Positions 43,934 through 52,785 of a DNA stretch of 64,000 nucleotides are shown one piece after another. The stretch spans positions 1,736,001 through 1,800,000 of the forward strand of contig NZ_CP023688.1 of NCBI RefSeq assembly GCF_008704655.1. The letters run 5' to 3'. This stretch comes from Streptomyces rimosus (GTDB taxonomy: Bacteria > Actinomycetota > Actinomycetes > Streptomycetales > Streptomycetaceae). The position numbers and the translations under genes were made by a program. The notes below the pieces were generated by a model. It was not told the origin of the DNA. It was given only the letters and a program-made list of their open reading frames with translations, and ran no database searches. Each line of letters opens with the position of its first letter. Within the stretch, counting starts at the first letter, position 1.

Positions 43934-44635
43934 CTAAGCCGCCGTCCCCAGCCGGAACCGCTCCGCCACCTCGTCCGCGAGGTCGGTGGCCGGCCGGCCG
44001 CCGTCCATGGTGATGACCGTGTTCCCGTGGGCGGCCGCCTGACGGCGGACCTCCGCATCCCACAGCTCGTCCCGGGCCAGCCGCTGGGCCAGCGTGGCTT
44101 CCGGGGTCCCGCTGCCCCAGCTGACCAGGGAGCGCACCGGGACGCTGCGCCGGGAGCGCAGTGCGGCCAGGCGGAACTCCGGGGTGGGGAGCAGGAAGAC
44201 CGCCTGGTCGGGGCGGGTGAGCAGGGGCGCGATCTGGCTCGGCAGGTTGCCGAACCAGTCCACCAGGACGGGCCGGTCGGTGGGCATCGCGAGCAGGTCC
44301 TCGACCTCGAAGGCAAAGGTTTCGGCAACCACGCGCTGAGCGAACCCGCACGCCTCGTCGGGGTCGCGGCTGTCCCACAGGGAGCCGGGCGGCTCGTCGC
44401 GGGCGGCGTGGAAGTGCGGGTGCTGCCGGGGTGAGCAGCGCGGCAGCCAGGTGTGCTGGGCCAGGTCACCGCGGTAGATGACGGCGCCGTGCCGCCGCGC
44501 CAGGATTATCGCCAGGGTGCTCTTGCCCGCTCCGGTGCCGCCGGCGATCCACCGCACGTGGGAGAGCCGGCCGGCCGAAGCCGACGTCGTACGGATACCG
44601 GTTCCGAGATGTGTCTCCAATGGGGGGCGCCTCAT
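43934..44635 (-). CDS. P-loop NTPase, adenylate-kinase-like
   Basis: A single kinase-like domain of about 233 residues. Walker A is IAGGTGAGKSTLAIILARR, followed by AVIYRGDLAQHTW and a hydrophobic strand ending in VLVDWFGNLP, as in small-molecule kinases and zeta-toxin-like folds. The arginine-rich C-terminal half (LAQRLARDELWDAEV) fits a lid. ATG 44635 is the best start, although the GGAGGT there touches it; a TTG at 44671 is the alternative. The phosphate acceptor is unknown. Convergent with the MFS remnant. Confidence 0.65.
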   Translation of the reverse strand: MRRPPLETHLGTGIRTTSASAGRLSHVRWIAGGTGAGKSTLAIILARRHGAVIYRGDLAQHTWLPRCSPRQHPHFHAARDEPPGSLWDSRDPDEACGFAQRVVAETFAFEVEDLLAMPTDRPVLVDWFGNLPSQIAPLLTRPDQAVFLLPTPEFRLAALRSRRSVPVRSLVSWGSGTPEATLAQRLARDELWDAEVRRQAAAHGNTVITMDGGRPATDLADEVAERFRLGTAA

Positions 44636-44790
44636 ACCTCCATGGTCCCCGTATCGGCCGCCGGGCTCCAAGGCCGCCTCGTATGGGGAGCATCAGGAGT
44701 GGGCAAAGAGTTGGGAGAGGCGGGTGAGTTGGTGCGCGCCCCCGAGCGCCTTCGCGCGTCCTGCGCGCCCCCGCCGGAACCGTGCGCCGG

Positions 44791-45897
44791 TCAGCGCACC
44801 GGGTCGTACGCCCCCAGGTCGAGCCCCGGGTCCGCGCCCGTGGCCAGCAGCGCGGCCACCCGGCCCGCCCAGGGGCCGACGGTCAGCCCGGTCGGGCCGA
44901 GGCCGTCGGCGACGATCAGACCGTCCAGGCCCGGGACCCGGCCGAGCAGCGGGCGGAAGTCCGGGCCGACGGGGCGGAAGCCGACGCGCGTCTCCAGGTG
45001 GGTGGCGTCCGCCAGGCCGGGCGCGACCGCCAGGGCCTCGGCCAGCACCTCGGCCAGTCCCCCGGCCGTCACCCGGTGGTCGAAGCCGGTGCCGGACTCG
45101 CGCGTGGCGCCCGCCACGACCCGCGAGCCGTCGAACGGGACGAGGTAGTGCCCGGTGGCGCGGGGCATGACGACGGGCCAGCGCCCGGTGCCGGCGCCGG
45201 GCAGCGACAGGTGCGCGATCTGCCCGCGCTGCGGCGCGATCCGTACGGTGATGCCCACCGGCGCCAGCAGCTCCGGCGCCCAGGCCCCGGCCGCGACGAC
45301 GACCGCGTCCGCTGCGATGCGCTCGCCGTCCACCTCGACGCCGGTGACGCGGTCGCCCGTACGGAGCAGTGCCGCGCGCCCGGAGCGTACGTCCGCGCCC
45401 CGCCACCGCGCCTGCCGCAGCAGCGCGTCGCGCAGCCGGCCGCCGTCGACGCGGGCGCCGGCGGCTATCCGTACGGCATGCAGGCCGGGCGCCAGCGGTG
45501 GGAACAGCGAGCGGGCCGCGGACGTGTCGAGCAGATCCACCTCGCCGGTGTCCGCGGCGTCGCGCCGCCGTTCCAGCACGAGCTGCCGGATGCGGTACAG
45601 GTCCGCGTCGTCGGCGGCCAGGGCGAGCGCGCCGACGGTGCGGTGGCCGAGGCTGCGCTCGCCCGCCTCGGTCAGTTCGGCGACCAGGCCCGGGTAGTAC
45701 CGCGCCCCTTCCGCGGCGGCGCGGAACCAGTCCGGGTCGTCGTTCTCGGAGGCCCAGGGGCAGACGATGCCCGCGCCGGCCGCGGTCGCCTCGCCGGGCT
45801 GGGCCCGGCCCGCCAGCACGACGTCCGCGCCCAGCCCGGCCGCGTGCCAGGCGGTGCTCGCGCCCACGATGCCCGCACCCACCACGGCGACGCGCAT
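44791..45897 (-). CDS. FAD-dependent oxidase of the DadA/glycine-oxidase family
   Basis: 368 residues from ATG 45897. FAD fold VAVVGAGIVGASTAWHAA at the N-terminus, IAPQRGQIAHLSL in the middle, HYLVPFDGSRVVAGATRE, and the C-terminal FAD contact LIVADGLGPTGLTVGPWAG. Members oxidise D-amino acids, glycine or sarcosine-like amines. It is the last gene of a minus-strand operon with dihydropyrimidinase and the TIGR03842-type oxidoreductase, so a substrate from N-carbamoyl amino acid or pyrimidine breakdown is likely, but this is inference. Confidence 0.87.
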   Translation of the reverse strand: MRVAVVGAGIVGASTAWHAAGLGADVVLAGRAQPGEATAAGAGIVCPWASENDDPDWFRAAAEGARYYPGLVAELTEAGERSLGHRTVGALALAADDADLYRIRQLVLERRRDAADTGEVDLLDTSAARSLFPPLAPGLHAVRIAAGARVDGGRLRDALLRQARWRGADVRSGRAALLRTGDRVTGVEVDGERIAADAVVVAAGAWAPELLAPVGITVRIAPQRGQIAHLSLPGAGTGRWPVVMPRATGHYLVPFDGSRVVAGATRESGTGFDHRVTAGGLAEVLAEALAVAPGLADATHLETRVGFRPVGPDFRPLLGRVPGLDGLIVADGLGPTGLTVGPWAGRVAALLATGADPGLDLGAYDPVR

Positions 45898-45924
45898 GTC
45901 CGTCTCCCCTCCCCTGACGGGCTC

Positions 45925-46926
45925 TCAGCCCGCGAACTCCGGAATGATCCGTTCGCCGTACGCGTCGATGGTGGCGTCCCGCGCGTCGTGCATCGCGTAC
46001 AGCGCGAACTGGTCGACGCCCAGCTCCCGCAGCCGGTGCAGCTTCTCCAGCTGGGCCGCGGGCGGCCCGAGCAGGCAGAAGCGGTCCACGATCTCGTCCG
46101 GCACGAACGCGGTGTCGGGGTTGCCGGAGCGGCCGTGGTGGGCGTAGTCGTAGCCCGCGCGTTCCTTGATGTACGAGGTGAGCGCCTCGGGCACCATGCC
46201 GGAGTGCTCGCCGTACCGTTTGACCAGGTCCGCGACGTGGTTGCCGACCATGCCGCCGAACCACCGGCACTGCTCGCGGGCGTGCGCGAGGTCGTCGCCC
46301 ACGTAGGCGGGCGCGGCGACGCAGATCGTCACGTCGGACGGGTCGCGGCCGGCCGCCGTCGCGGCGTCGCGGACCGCCTTGACCATCCACTCCGTCAGGA
46401 ACGGGTCGGCCAGCTGGAGGATGAAGCCGTCCGCCAGCTCCCCGGTCATCTTCAGGGCTTTCGGCCCGTACGCGGCCATCCACACCGGCAGCCGCCCGTC
46501 GCGCACCCACGGGATGCGCAGGGTGTGGCCGCCCACGTCCGCCTCCCGGCCCTCCGCGAGGTCGCGGATGACACGGATCGACTCGCCGAGGCGGGCCAGC
46601 GTGTTGGGGGCGCGGCCCGCCACCCGCATCGCCGAGTCGCCGCGTCCGATGCCGCAGACGGTGCGGTTGCCGTACATGTCGTTGAGGGTGGCGAAGGTGG
46701 AGGCGGTGACCTCGGGGGTGCGGGTGGAGGGATTGGTGACCATCGGGCCGACGATGAGGCGTTCGGTGTGCTCCAGGATGCGGCTGTAGATGACGAACGG
46801 CTCCTGCCACAGGACGGAGGAGTCGAAGGTCCAGCCGTAGCGGAAGCCTTGGCGCTCGGCGCGGCGCATGGTGGTGACGACGTCGGATGCGGGCGGGTCG
46901 GTCTGCAGGACGACTCCGAAGTCCAT
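45925..46926 (-). CDS. TIGR03842-type LLM-class F420-dependent oxidoreductase
   Basis: 333 residues from ATG 46926. Luciferase-like barrel: MDFGVVLQTDPPASDVVTTM, the region IVGPMVTNPSTRTPEVTAS with the bulge that binds the deazaflavin, GIGRGDSAMRVAGR, and ADGFILQLADPFLTEW. The TIGR03842 subgroup is named as an F420-dependent family found beside hydantoinase/dihydropyrimidinase genes, which is exactly the context here: it begins 11 bases after the dihydropyrimidinase stop. The reaction is not established; a redox step on a dihydropyrimidine or hydantoin is plausible. Confidence 0.88.
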   Translation of the reverse strand: MDFGVVLQTDPPASDVVTTMRRAERQGFRYGWTFDSSVLWQEPFVIYSRILEHTERLIVGPMVTNPSTRTPEVTASTFATLNDMYGNRTVCGIGRGDSAMRVAGRAPNTLARLGESIRVIRDLAEGREADVGGHTLRIPWVRDGRLPVWMAAYGPKALKMTGELADGFILQLADPFLTEWMVKAVRDAATAAGRDPSDVTICVAAPAYVGDDLAHAREQCRWFGGMVGNHVADLVKRYGEHSGMVPEALTSYIKERAGYDYAHHGRSGNPDTAFVPDEIVDRFCLLGPPAAQLEKLHRLRELGVDQFALYAMHDARDATIDAYGERIIPEFAG

Positions 46927-46937
46927 CTCGGCCTCCT

Positions 46938-48344
46938 TCAGTTCAGGTACTGGCAGGTGCCGCGCGGGGTGTACTGGCCGTGCCCCGCGCGCCCGGTGTA
47001 GCGCCGCTCGTCGATCACGGTCTCGCCGCGCGAGAGGACGGTCTCCACGCGGCCGGTGACGGTGCGCCCCTCGTACGCGGAGTAGTCGACGTTCATGTGG
47101 TGGGTGGCGGCCGAGAGGACCTGTTCGGCGGCCGGGTCGTAGATGACGAGGTCGGCGTCCGAACCGGGCGCGATGGTGCCCTTCTTGGGGTAGAGGCCGA
47201 ACATCCGGGCCGGTGTGGCACAGGCGATCTCGATCCAGTGGCGGCGGCTGATGTGCCCGTCCACCACGCCCTGGTGGAGCAGGTCCATCCGGTGCTCGAC
47301 GCCCGGCAGCCCGTTGGGGATCTTGGAGAAGTCGCCGCGGCCCAGCTCCTTCTGGCCCTTGAAGCAGAACGGGCAGTGGTCGGTGGAGACCACCTGGAGG
47401 TCGTTGGTGCGCAGCCCGCGCCACAGTGCCGCCTGGTGCTCCCGCGGCCGCAGCGGTGTGCTGCACACGTACTTGGCGCCCTCGAAGTCCGGCTCGGCCA
47501 GGTTGTCGGTGGACAGGAACAGATACTGCGGGCAGGTCTCGCCGAAGACGTTCAGCCCCTTGTCGCGGGCCTGCGCCAGTTCGGCGACGGCTTCCTCGGC
47601 CGAGACGTGCACGACGTACAGCGGCGCGCCGGCGACCCGGGCGAGCTGGATCGTACGGTGGGTGGCCTCGGCCTCCAGCAGCTCTCTGCGCACCTCGCCG
47701 TGGTAGCGGGGGTCGGTGCGCCCTTCCGCCAGGGCCTGTTCGACCAGGACGTCGATCGCGATGCCGTTCTCGGCGTGCATCATGACCAGCCCGCCGTTGG
47801 CCGCCGAACGCTGCATGGCGCGCAGGATCTGGCCGTCGTCGCTGTAGAAGACGCCCGGGTAGGCGGTGAACAGCTTGAAGGAGGTGACGCCTTCCTCGAC
47901 CAGCAGGTCCAGCTCCTTGAGCGCGTGCTCGTTCACATCGGAGAGGATCATGTGGAAGGCGTAGTCGACGGCGCACTGGGCATCGGCCTTGGCGTGCCAG
48001 GCGTCCAGGCCCTCGCGCAGTGCCCGGCCGCGCGTCTGGACTGCGAAGTCGACGATGGTGGTCGTGCCGCCCCAGGCCGCTGCCCGGGTGCCGGTCTCGA
48101 AGGTGTCGGAGGAGGACGTCCCGCCGAACGGGAAGTCCATGTGGGTGTGGGCGTCCACGCCGCCCGGGATGACGTACTTGCCGGTGGCGTCGATGGTGCG
48201 GTCGGCGCCCTCGGCCCAGCTCTCGGCGGTGGTCGTGCCGTGCGCGGCGAGGGCGGCGATCCTGCCGTCCTCGACCAGGACATCGGCATGGATCTCATCG
48301 GCGGCGGTGACGACCAGACCGCCGCGGACGACTGTTCGGCTCAT
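46938..48344 (-). CDS. Dihydropyrimidinase (D-hydantoinase)
   Basis: Opens the ring of dihydrouracil, dihydrothymine or hydantoins. The 468-residue amidohydrolase starts at ATG 48344. The binuclear metal site is seen as VDAHTHMD (His66, His68), the carbamylated lysine in SFKLFTAYPG (about 156), VVHVSAEEA and STDHCPFCFKG. First gene of a minus-strand operon with the F420 oxidoreductase and the FAD oxidase. The enzymes for the next two steps, a beta-ureidopropionase-like nitrilase and an aminotransferase, are encoded on the same strand about 4.4 kb upstream. Confidence 0.94.
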   Translation of the reverse strand: MSRTVVRGGLVVTAADEIHADVLVEDGRIAALAAHGTTTAESWAEGADRTIDATGKYVIPGGVDAHTHMDFPFGGTSSSDTFETGTRAAAWGGTTTIVDFAVQTRGRALREGLDAWHAKADAQCAVDYAFHMILSDVNEHALKELDLLVEEGVTSFKLFTAYPGVFYSDDGQILRAMQRSAANGGLVMMHAENGIAIDVLVEQALAEGRTDPRYHGEVRRELLEAEATHRTIQLARVAGAPLYVVHVSAEEAVAELAQARDKGLNVFGETCPQYLFLSTDNLAEPDFEGAKYVCSTPLRPREHQAALWRGLRTNDLQVVSTDHCPFCFKGQKELGRGDFSKIPNGLPGVEHRMDLLHQGVVDGHISRRHWIEIACATPARMFGLYPKKGTIAPGSDADLVIYDPAAEQVLSAATHHMNVDYSAYEGRTVTGRVETVLSRGETVIDERRYTGRAGHGQYTPRGTCQYLN

Positions 48345-48689
48345 GCTTCCGGCTCTCCCTTCCACACACAGCACAGGTGCTCGGCGGCGCCGGAAGGGAC
48401 ACGGCCCGGCGTGGTCGGCCGGCCGGGCGGCGCGTCCCGGGTGACGCCGCGTCACGGCCGGTCTACACCCGTAGAACGCGGCCGTGCAGCTGACCGTAGA
48501 AGCATGTCACCCACCGTGGCAACACCATGACCGCGGTTCAGCGGGAACCGGTGGGACGTGCCCGGTTGCCGCCCGTAAAACTTCATCGATTGCGCAATCC
48601 GGGAACCTTGGTGCGGGCCGCCGCGTTGCCCCGGTGGGAAAACCCGACACACCGGACCCAACCGCATACGCAACAGGAGACACAGCACC
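48345..48689. other. 345-bp divergent intergenic region before terD
   Basis: Separates dihydropyrimidinase from the first terD gene. The only symmetric element I can support is the dyad TCTAC-N4-GTAGA at 48462-48475, entered separately. GGAGA at the end serves terD (AACAGGAGACACAGCACC before ATG 48690). No gene recognised. Confidence 0.45.
48462..48475. promoter_or_regulatory. Dyad upstream of the first terD gene
   Basis: TCTAC-ACCC-GTAGA, five-base arms, 215 bp upstream of terD. It resembles the larger dyad in front of the second terD gene (49978-49993) and may be a shared operator; short arms make chance possible. Confidence 0.3.
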
Positions 48690-49268
48690 ATGGGCGTCAG
48701 CCTCAGCAAGGGCCAGAACGTCGTCCTCAACCAGGACGGCACTCCCCTCGCGGACGTCACCGTCGGCCTGGGCTGGGACGCCCGGCCCGCCGGCGGCGCG
48801 GACTTCGACCTGGACGCCTCGGCGGTCGTCTGCGGCCCCGACCAGCGTGTCCTGTCCGACGCGCACTTCGTCTTCTACAACAACCTGACCAGCCCGGACG
48901 GCGCGGTCCGGCACACCGGCGACAACCTCACCGGCGAGGGCGACGGCGACGACGAGCAGATCCTGGTCGACCTGGACCGCCTCGGCGAGCAGACCGGCCA
49001 GGTCGTCTTCACCGTCTCCATCCACGATGCCGAGGCGCGCGGGCAGAATTTCGGCCAGGTCGAGGACGCGTACATCCGCGTCGTGGACAACCTGACGGGC
49101 CGTGAGATGTGCCGCTACGAGCTGTCGTACGACGCCGCCGGCGAGACGGCGATGGTCTTCGGGGCGCTCTACCGGCGCGGCGGCGAGTGGAAGTTCCGCG
49201 CCATCGGCCAGGGTTACGCGACCGGGCTGGCCGGTATCGCCACCGACTACGGCGTCAACGTCGGCTGA
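48690..49268 (+). CDS. terD: TerD-family protein (first copy)
   Basis: 192 residues of a Ca2+-binding beta sandwich of the tellurium-resistance/stress family. Signature segments are MGVSLSKGQNVVLNQ, VGLGWDARPAGGADFDLDASAVV and VRHTGDNLTGEGDGDDEQILVDL, whose acidic residues bind calcium, and WKFRAIGQGY near the end. In Streptomyces TerD proteins affect differentiation and stress survival. No terB, terC or terF gene is near, so this is a stand-alone pair with the convergent copy at 49321. Confidence 0.94.
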   Translation: MGVSLSKGQNVVLNQDGTPLADVTVGLGWDARPAGGADFDLDASAVVCGPDQRVLSDAHFVFYNNLTSPDGAVRHTGDNLTGEGDGDDEQILVDLDRLGEQTGQVVFTVSIHDAEARGQNFGQVEDAYIRVVDNLTGREMCRYELSYDAAGETAMVFGALYRRGGEWKFRAIGQGYATGLAGIATDYGVNVG

Positions 49269-49283
49269 TACCGGTACGCGAAA

Positions 49284-49308
49284 GGGCGCGCCCGGGAAGG
49301 GCGCGCCC
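49284..49308. terminator. Hairpin between the convergent terD genes
   Basis: Two copies of the self-complementary GGGCGCGCCC (49284-49293, 49299-49308) pair around a five-base loop. On the minus strand the stem is followed by TTT, so it serves mainly the second terD gene and possibly both. Confidence 0.7.
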
Positions 49309-49320
49309 CCGGGGCCCCGC

Positions 49321-49902
49321 CTACAGGTGCGAGGCGATGGCCGGCATCAGGTCCTGGAAGGTGCGGCCGGCCGCGGGCTCGCCGATGGCGGCCATCTCCC
49401 AGCCGCCGCCGGCCCGGCGTACCTTCGCCATGATCTGCGCGGTGTACTGGCCGCCGCCGGTGAGGGTGTAGCGGGCCAGCTCCTGGCCGGTGCTCTCGTC
49501 GACCAGGCGGCAGAACGCGTTCTGCACCTCGGCGAAGGTCTGCCCGGTGAAGGAGTTCACCGTGAAGACGATCTGGTCGATATGGGCGGGCACCCGCTGG
49601 AGATCGACGTAGATCACCTCGTCGTCGCCGCCCTGTCCCGCGCCGCCCACCAGGTTGTCCCCGGTGTGCCGCACGGAGCCGTCGTCGCTGATCAGGTGCT
49701 GGAAGAAGACGACGTCGACGGGCTCCTGACCGGCGAACAGCACGGCGGAGGCGTCCAGGTCGATCTCGCGGGCCATCAGCTTGGCGAGGAAGCCCTTGCG
49801 GGCGGCGGCCTGCCAGCCCAGGCCCATGCGGACCACGCTGAGTTCGCCCCCGCCGGACTTGCTCAGACTGATCTTCTGACCCTTGTCCAGGTTCACGGTC
49901 AT
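49321..49902 (-). CDS. TerD-family protein (second copy)
   Basis: 193 residues from ATG 49902. Same fold as the neighbour: MTVNLDKGQKISLSK, MGLGWQAAARKG, IDLDASAVLF, VRHTGDNLVGGAGQGGDDEVIYVDL and WEMAAIGEP. It differs by an insertion (KGFLAKLMAREIDLDAS) and aligns only moderately with the first copy, so the duplication is old. Its promoter region contains a 16-bp dyad (49978-49993). Confidence 0.92.
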   Translation of the reverse strand: MTVNLDKGQKISLSKSGGGELSVVRMGLGWQAAARKGFLAKLMAREIDLDASAVLFAGQEPVDVVFFQHLISDDGSVRHTGDNLVGGAGQGGDDEVIYVDLQRVPAHIDQIVFTVNSFTGQTFAEVQNAFCRLVDESTGQELARYTLTGGGQYTAQIMAKVRRAGGGWEMAAIGEPAAGRTFQDLMPAIASHL

Positions 49903-49977
49903 GTGCTGTCACTCCTGCGTCGGGATGGCATGCCCCGGGCAGAGCGGCGGCCGCCGCCACCGGCCGGGAATCGCAAA

Positions 49978-49993
49978 TCTACAGCACTGTAGA
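49978..49993. promoter_or_regulatory. 16-bp perfect dyad upstream of the second terD gene
   Basis: TCTACAG-CA-CTGTAGA, perfectly symmetric, 76 bp before the start codon. The CTACAG/CTGTAG arms recall operators of BlaI/MecI-type winged-helix repressors, but no such gene is in the window. Confidence 0.5.
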
Positions 49994-50156
49994 GGTAATG
50001 ACGAAGTAAAGAAGCAGGGCCGCGGGGTGGAAACCGGACGGACGCCGCCCGACCGGACACTTGGCGGGCCCCGCCGGAATACTCACAGCGGGGCCCAGTC
50101 GTACGGTACCCAGCCGGGCGCGCGCACAACAGACCGCGTCGGCGGCTTTCCCGGTA

Positions 50157-51035
50157 TCAGGCCACCCGCTCCGCCGGCCCCTCCGCCCGGCGCGCCTGAG
50201 GCTCCGCCGACCACTGCGCCAGCCGCCGCAGCGCCAGCGCCGAAGCGGACCCGGGCTCGGCGTGGTAGGTGACCAGCTGCTGGTCCGGATCGGCCGGCAG
50301 GGCGAGCGTCTCGTACGCCAGCGACAGGCTTCCCACCAGCGGGTGCGTCAGCCGCTTGCGGCCGAACCCCTTGTCCTGGACGTCGTGGGCCGCCCAGATC
50401 CGCCGGAAGTCCGCGCTCTTCGCGGACAGCTCATCGACCAGCGCGCACAGCTTCGGGTCGTCCGGGAACCGGCCGACGTCGCCGCGCAGCTGGGCCACGA
50501 CGTGCGCCGCCTTGCCCTCCCAGTCGGCGTACAGCTCGCGCGTCGCCGGAGCGAGGAAGAGCTGCCAGGCCATGTTGCGCTCCTCGGCGGGCATCGCGGC
50601 GAAGTCGCCGAGGAGCGCGCGGGCCAGCCGGTTCCAGCCGAGGATGTCCAGCCGCCGGCCGATCACGTACGCGGGGACACCGTCCATCGCGTCGATCAGG
50701 TCCTGCAAGGCCGGACGCATCCGCTGCGGCCGGGGCGCCGGGCGGCGCCGCCGGGAGACCGGCCTGGCCAGATGGCTCAGGTGGGAGCGCTCGGCCCGGG
50801 TCAGCCGCAGCACGTCCGAGATCGAGTCCAGCACGGCCGCGGAGACGTTCTGCCCCCGCCCCTGTTCGAGCCGTATGTAATACGCCACGCTGACCCCCGC
50901 CAGCTGCGCCAGTTCCTCCCGCCGCAGGCCGGGTACCCTGCGCCGCCCGCCGTGAGGGGCGAGACCGACATCCTCGGGCTGGAGCCTGGCGCGGCGGGAG
51001 CGGAGGAATTCGCTCAGTTCGGTGCGCTGGTCCAT
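50157..51035 (-). CDS. XRE-family regulator with MmyB-like ligand domain
   Basis: 292 residues from ATG 51035. The N-terminal helix-turn-helix (LRREELAQLAGVSVAYYIRLEQGRG) is followed by a C-terminal MLTR/MmyB domain (DILGWNRLARALLGDF, NMAWQLFLAPATRELYADWE, DFRRIWAAHDV) that binds fatty-acid-like ligands in characterised relatives. Regulators of this type usually control a divergent oxidoreductase gene; here that is the zinc alcohol dehydrogenase starting 124 bp away. Confidence 0.9.
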   Translation of the reverse strand: MDQRTELSEFLRSRRARLQPEDVGLAPHGGRRRVPGLRREELAQLAGVSVAYYIRLEQGRGQNVSAAVLDSISDVLRLTRAERSHLSHLARPVSRRRRPAPRPQRMRPALQDLIDAMDGVPAYVIGRRLDILGWNRLARALLGDFAAMPAEERNMAWQLFLAPATRELYADWEGKAAHVVAQLRGDVGRFPDDPKLCALVDELSAKSADFRRIWAAHDVQDKGFGRKRLTHPLVGSLSLAYETLALPADPDQQLVTYHAEPGSASALALRRLAQWSAEPQARRAEGPAERVA

Positions 51036-51158
51036 CCCTGAATTATGACGGGCGCCGTCCGCGGTACGGCCAGGGTGGTTCTCGCAGTGGTACGACCGGC
51101 GAGCGTAGGTTCAGCAGGGCACTGGTTGCCCCGGGCACGCAACCCCACCCTGGAGAGC

Positions 51159-52214
51159 ATGAACCGCACCTCTGTACCCGCATACGCAGCACCCGCCCCG
51201 AAGGCTCCGCTGGAGCGCACCACCATCGAGCGCCGGGAGCTGGGCGCGCACGACATCCTCATCGACATCAAGTTCGCGGGCATCTGCCACTCCGACATCC
51301 ACACCGTGCGGGCGGAGTGGGGCGACGGCGGGAACTTCCCCATCGTCCCCGGCCACGAGATCGCCGGCGTGGTCAGCGAGGTCGGCCCCGAGGTCACCCG
51401 GTACGCGGTCGGCGACCGGGTCGGCGTCGGCTGCTTCGTCGACTCCTGCCGCGAGTGCGAGAACTGCCGGGCCGGCCTCCAGCAGTACTGCACCGGCGAG
51501 CTGGGCCAGGTCGGCACGTACAACGCCATCGGCCGGGACGGCCTGGCCACCCAGGGCGGCTACTCCACCCACCTCGTCATCGACGAGAACTACGCCCTGC
51601 GCATCCCGGACAGCCTGCCGCTCGACGCCGCCGCGCCGCTGCTGTGCGCCGGCATCACCCTCTACTCGCCGCTGGCGCACTGGAAGGCCGGCCCCGGCAA
51701 GAAGGTCGCCGTCGTGGGCATCGGCGGCCTCGGCCACATGGGCGTCAAGATCGCGCACGCGATGGGCGCGGAGGTCACCGTACTGAGCCAGTCGCTGCGC
51801 AAGAAGGACGACGGCCTGCGGCTCGGCGCCGACCACTACTACGCCACGTCCGACCCGGCGACCTTCGAGGAGCTGGCGAGCAGCTTCGACCTGATCGTCA
51901 ACACCGTCTCCGCGCAGCTCGACCTGAACGCCTACCTGGGCCTGCTGCGCACCGACGGCACCCTCGTCCAGCTCGGCGCGCCGGAGCACCCGCTGCCGAT
52001 CGCCCCGTTCGCCCTGATCGGCAACCGCCGCTCGCTGGCCGGTTCGCTGATCGGCGGCCTCCAGGAGACCCAGGAGATGCTGGACTTCTGCGGTGAGCAC
52101 GGGCTGACCTCGGAGATCGAGGTGATCTCCGCCGACCGGATCAACGAGGCGTACGAGCGGGTGCTCGCCAGCGACGTCCGCTACCGCTTCGTGATCGACA
52201 CCGCGACGATCTGA
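51159..52214 (+). CDS. Zinc-dependent alcohol dehydrogenase (YahK/CAD type)
   Basis: 351 residues from ATG 51159, behind GGAGA. Catalytic zinc ligands lie in [21 protein letters not shown] and the later cysteine of LLCAGIT; the structural zinc is held by [15 protein letters not shown]. The NADP motif is [19 protein letters not shown] with a following SQSLRKK that favours NADP. Relatives reduce a wide range of aldehydes. A TAGGTT element (51106-51111) could be its -10. Control by the divergent XRE regulator is likely. Confidence 0.92.
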   Translation: MNRTSVPAYAAPAPKAPLERTTIERRELGAHDILIDIKFAGICHSDIHTVRAEWGDGGNFPIVPGHEIAGVVSEVGPEVTRYAVGDRVGVGCFVDSCRECENCRAGLQQYCTGELGQVGTYNAIGRDGLATQGGYSTHLVIDENYALRIPDSLPLDAAAPLLCAGITLYSPLAHWKAGPGKKVAVVGIGGLGHMGVKIAHAMGAEVTVLSQSLRKKDDGLRLGADHYYATSDPATFEELASSFDLIVNTVSAQLDLNAYLGLLRTDGTLVQLGAPEHPLPIAPFALIGNRRSLAGSLIGGLQETQEMLDFCGEHGLTSEIEVISADRINEAYERVLASDVRYRFVIDTATI

Positions 52215-52298
52215 CGGCCGGGCCCGCGCCCCGGGTGCCGCCACACGGCCGACACCCGGGGGTCACGGTCGGTACCGGTACGATCACCGATCGCGTGC

Positions 52299-52471
52299 TA
52301 CGGTCGCTCCAGTTGCAGTTTTGGTACCCATGAACGTCATGTGCGCCTGACGGGATGTGTCCGTCGGGCGCCTTCTGTTTCTGCCGGTCACATCCGGATG
52401 GGCTCAATTGCGGCGACCCTGGAGACCGCGCCGTGCGGAATCCTCAACTGCCTCGATCGAAGGATAGGGAC
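52299..52471 (+). promoter_or_regulatory. cspA promoter and structured 5' leader
   Basis: TACGGT (52299-52304) is a good -10, giving a leader of about 160 bases. It contains a six-codon ORF (ATG 52330 to TGA 52350, Met-Asn-Val-Met-Cys-Ala) whose stop lies in the left arm of a hairpin: GCGCCTGACGG (52343-52353) pairs with CCGTCGGGCGC (52361-52371) over 11 bp, followed by CTTCTGTTT. This could act as an attenuator or an RNA thermometer-like element. Confidence 0.5.
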
Positions 52472-52675
52472 ATGGCAACCGGCACCGTGAAGTGGTTCAA
52501 CTCCGAAAAGGGCTTCGGCTTCATCGAGCAGGACGGCGGCGGCGCCGACGTCTTCGCGCACTACTCCAACATCCAGGCCCAGGGCTTCCGTGAGCTGCAG
52601 GAAGGCCAGAAGGTCAGCTTCGATGTCACGCAGGGCCACAAGGGCCCGCAGGCGGAGAACATCGTCCTCGCCTGA
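52472..52675 (+). CDS. Cold-shock protein
   Basis: 67 residues from ATG 52472. A complete cold-shock domain that binds single-stranded [26 protein letters not shown] contains RNP1 (KGFGFI), and DVFAHYSNI is RNP2. Such proteins melt RNA structure and act in cold and stationary phase. The long structured leader suggests post-transcriptional control. Monocistronic, closed by a strong terminator. Confidence 0.96.
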   Translation: MATGTVKWFNSEKGFGFIEQDGGGADVFAHYSNIQAQGFRELQEGQKVSFDVTQGHKGPQAENIVLA

Positions 52676-52707
52676 GCCGCCCGGCTTCGGACGGCGGAGC
52701 GACAACA

Positions 52708-52754
52708 CGGCACGAGCCGGAACGCCCGAACGGGTGGCGTTCCGGCTCGTGCCG
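52708..52754. terminator. Bidirectional terminator with a 19-bp perfect stem
   Basis: CGGCACGAGCCGGAACGCC (52708-52726) pairs with 52736-52754 without mismatch around a nine-base loop. It lies between the convergent cold-shock and aminotransferase genes. No long U tract, but the stem is exceptionally stable. Confidence 0.85.
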
Positions 52755-52785
52755 GTTCGGGGCCGGACATGCCCGATGCCGCCGC

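Noticed and set aside
48690..49902. Complete tellurite-resistance (ter) operon
   Set aside because: Only two convergent terD genes are present; terB, terC and terF-like genes are absent.
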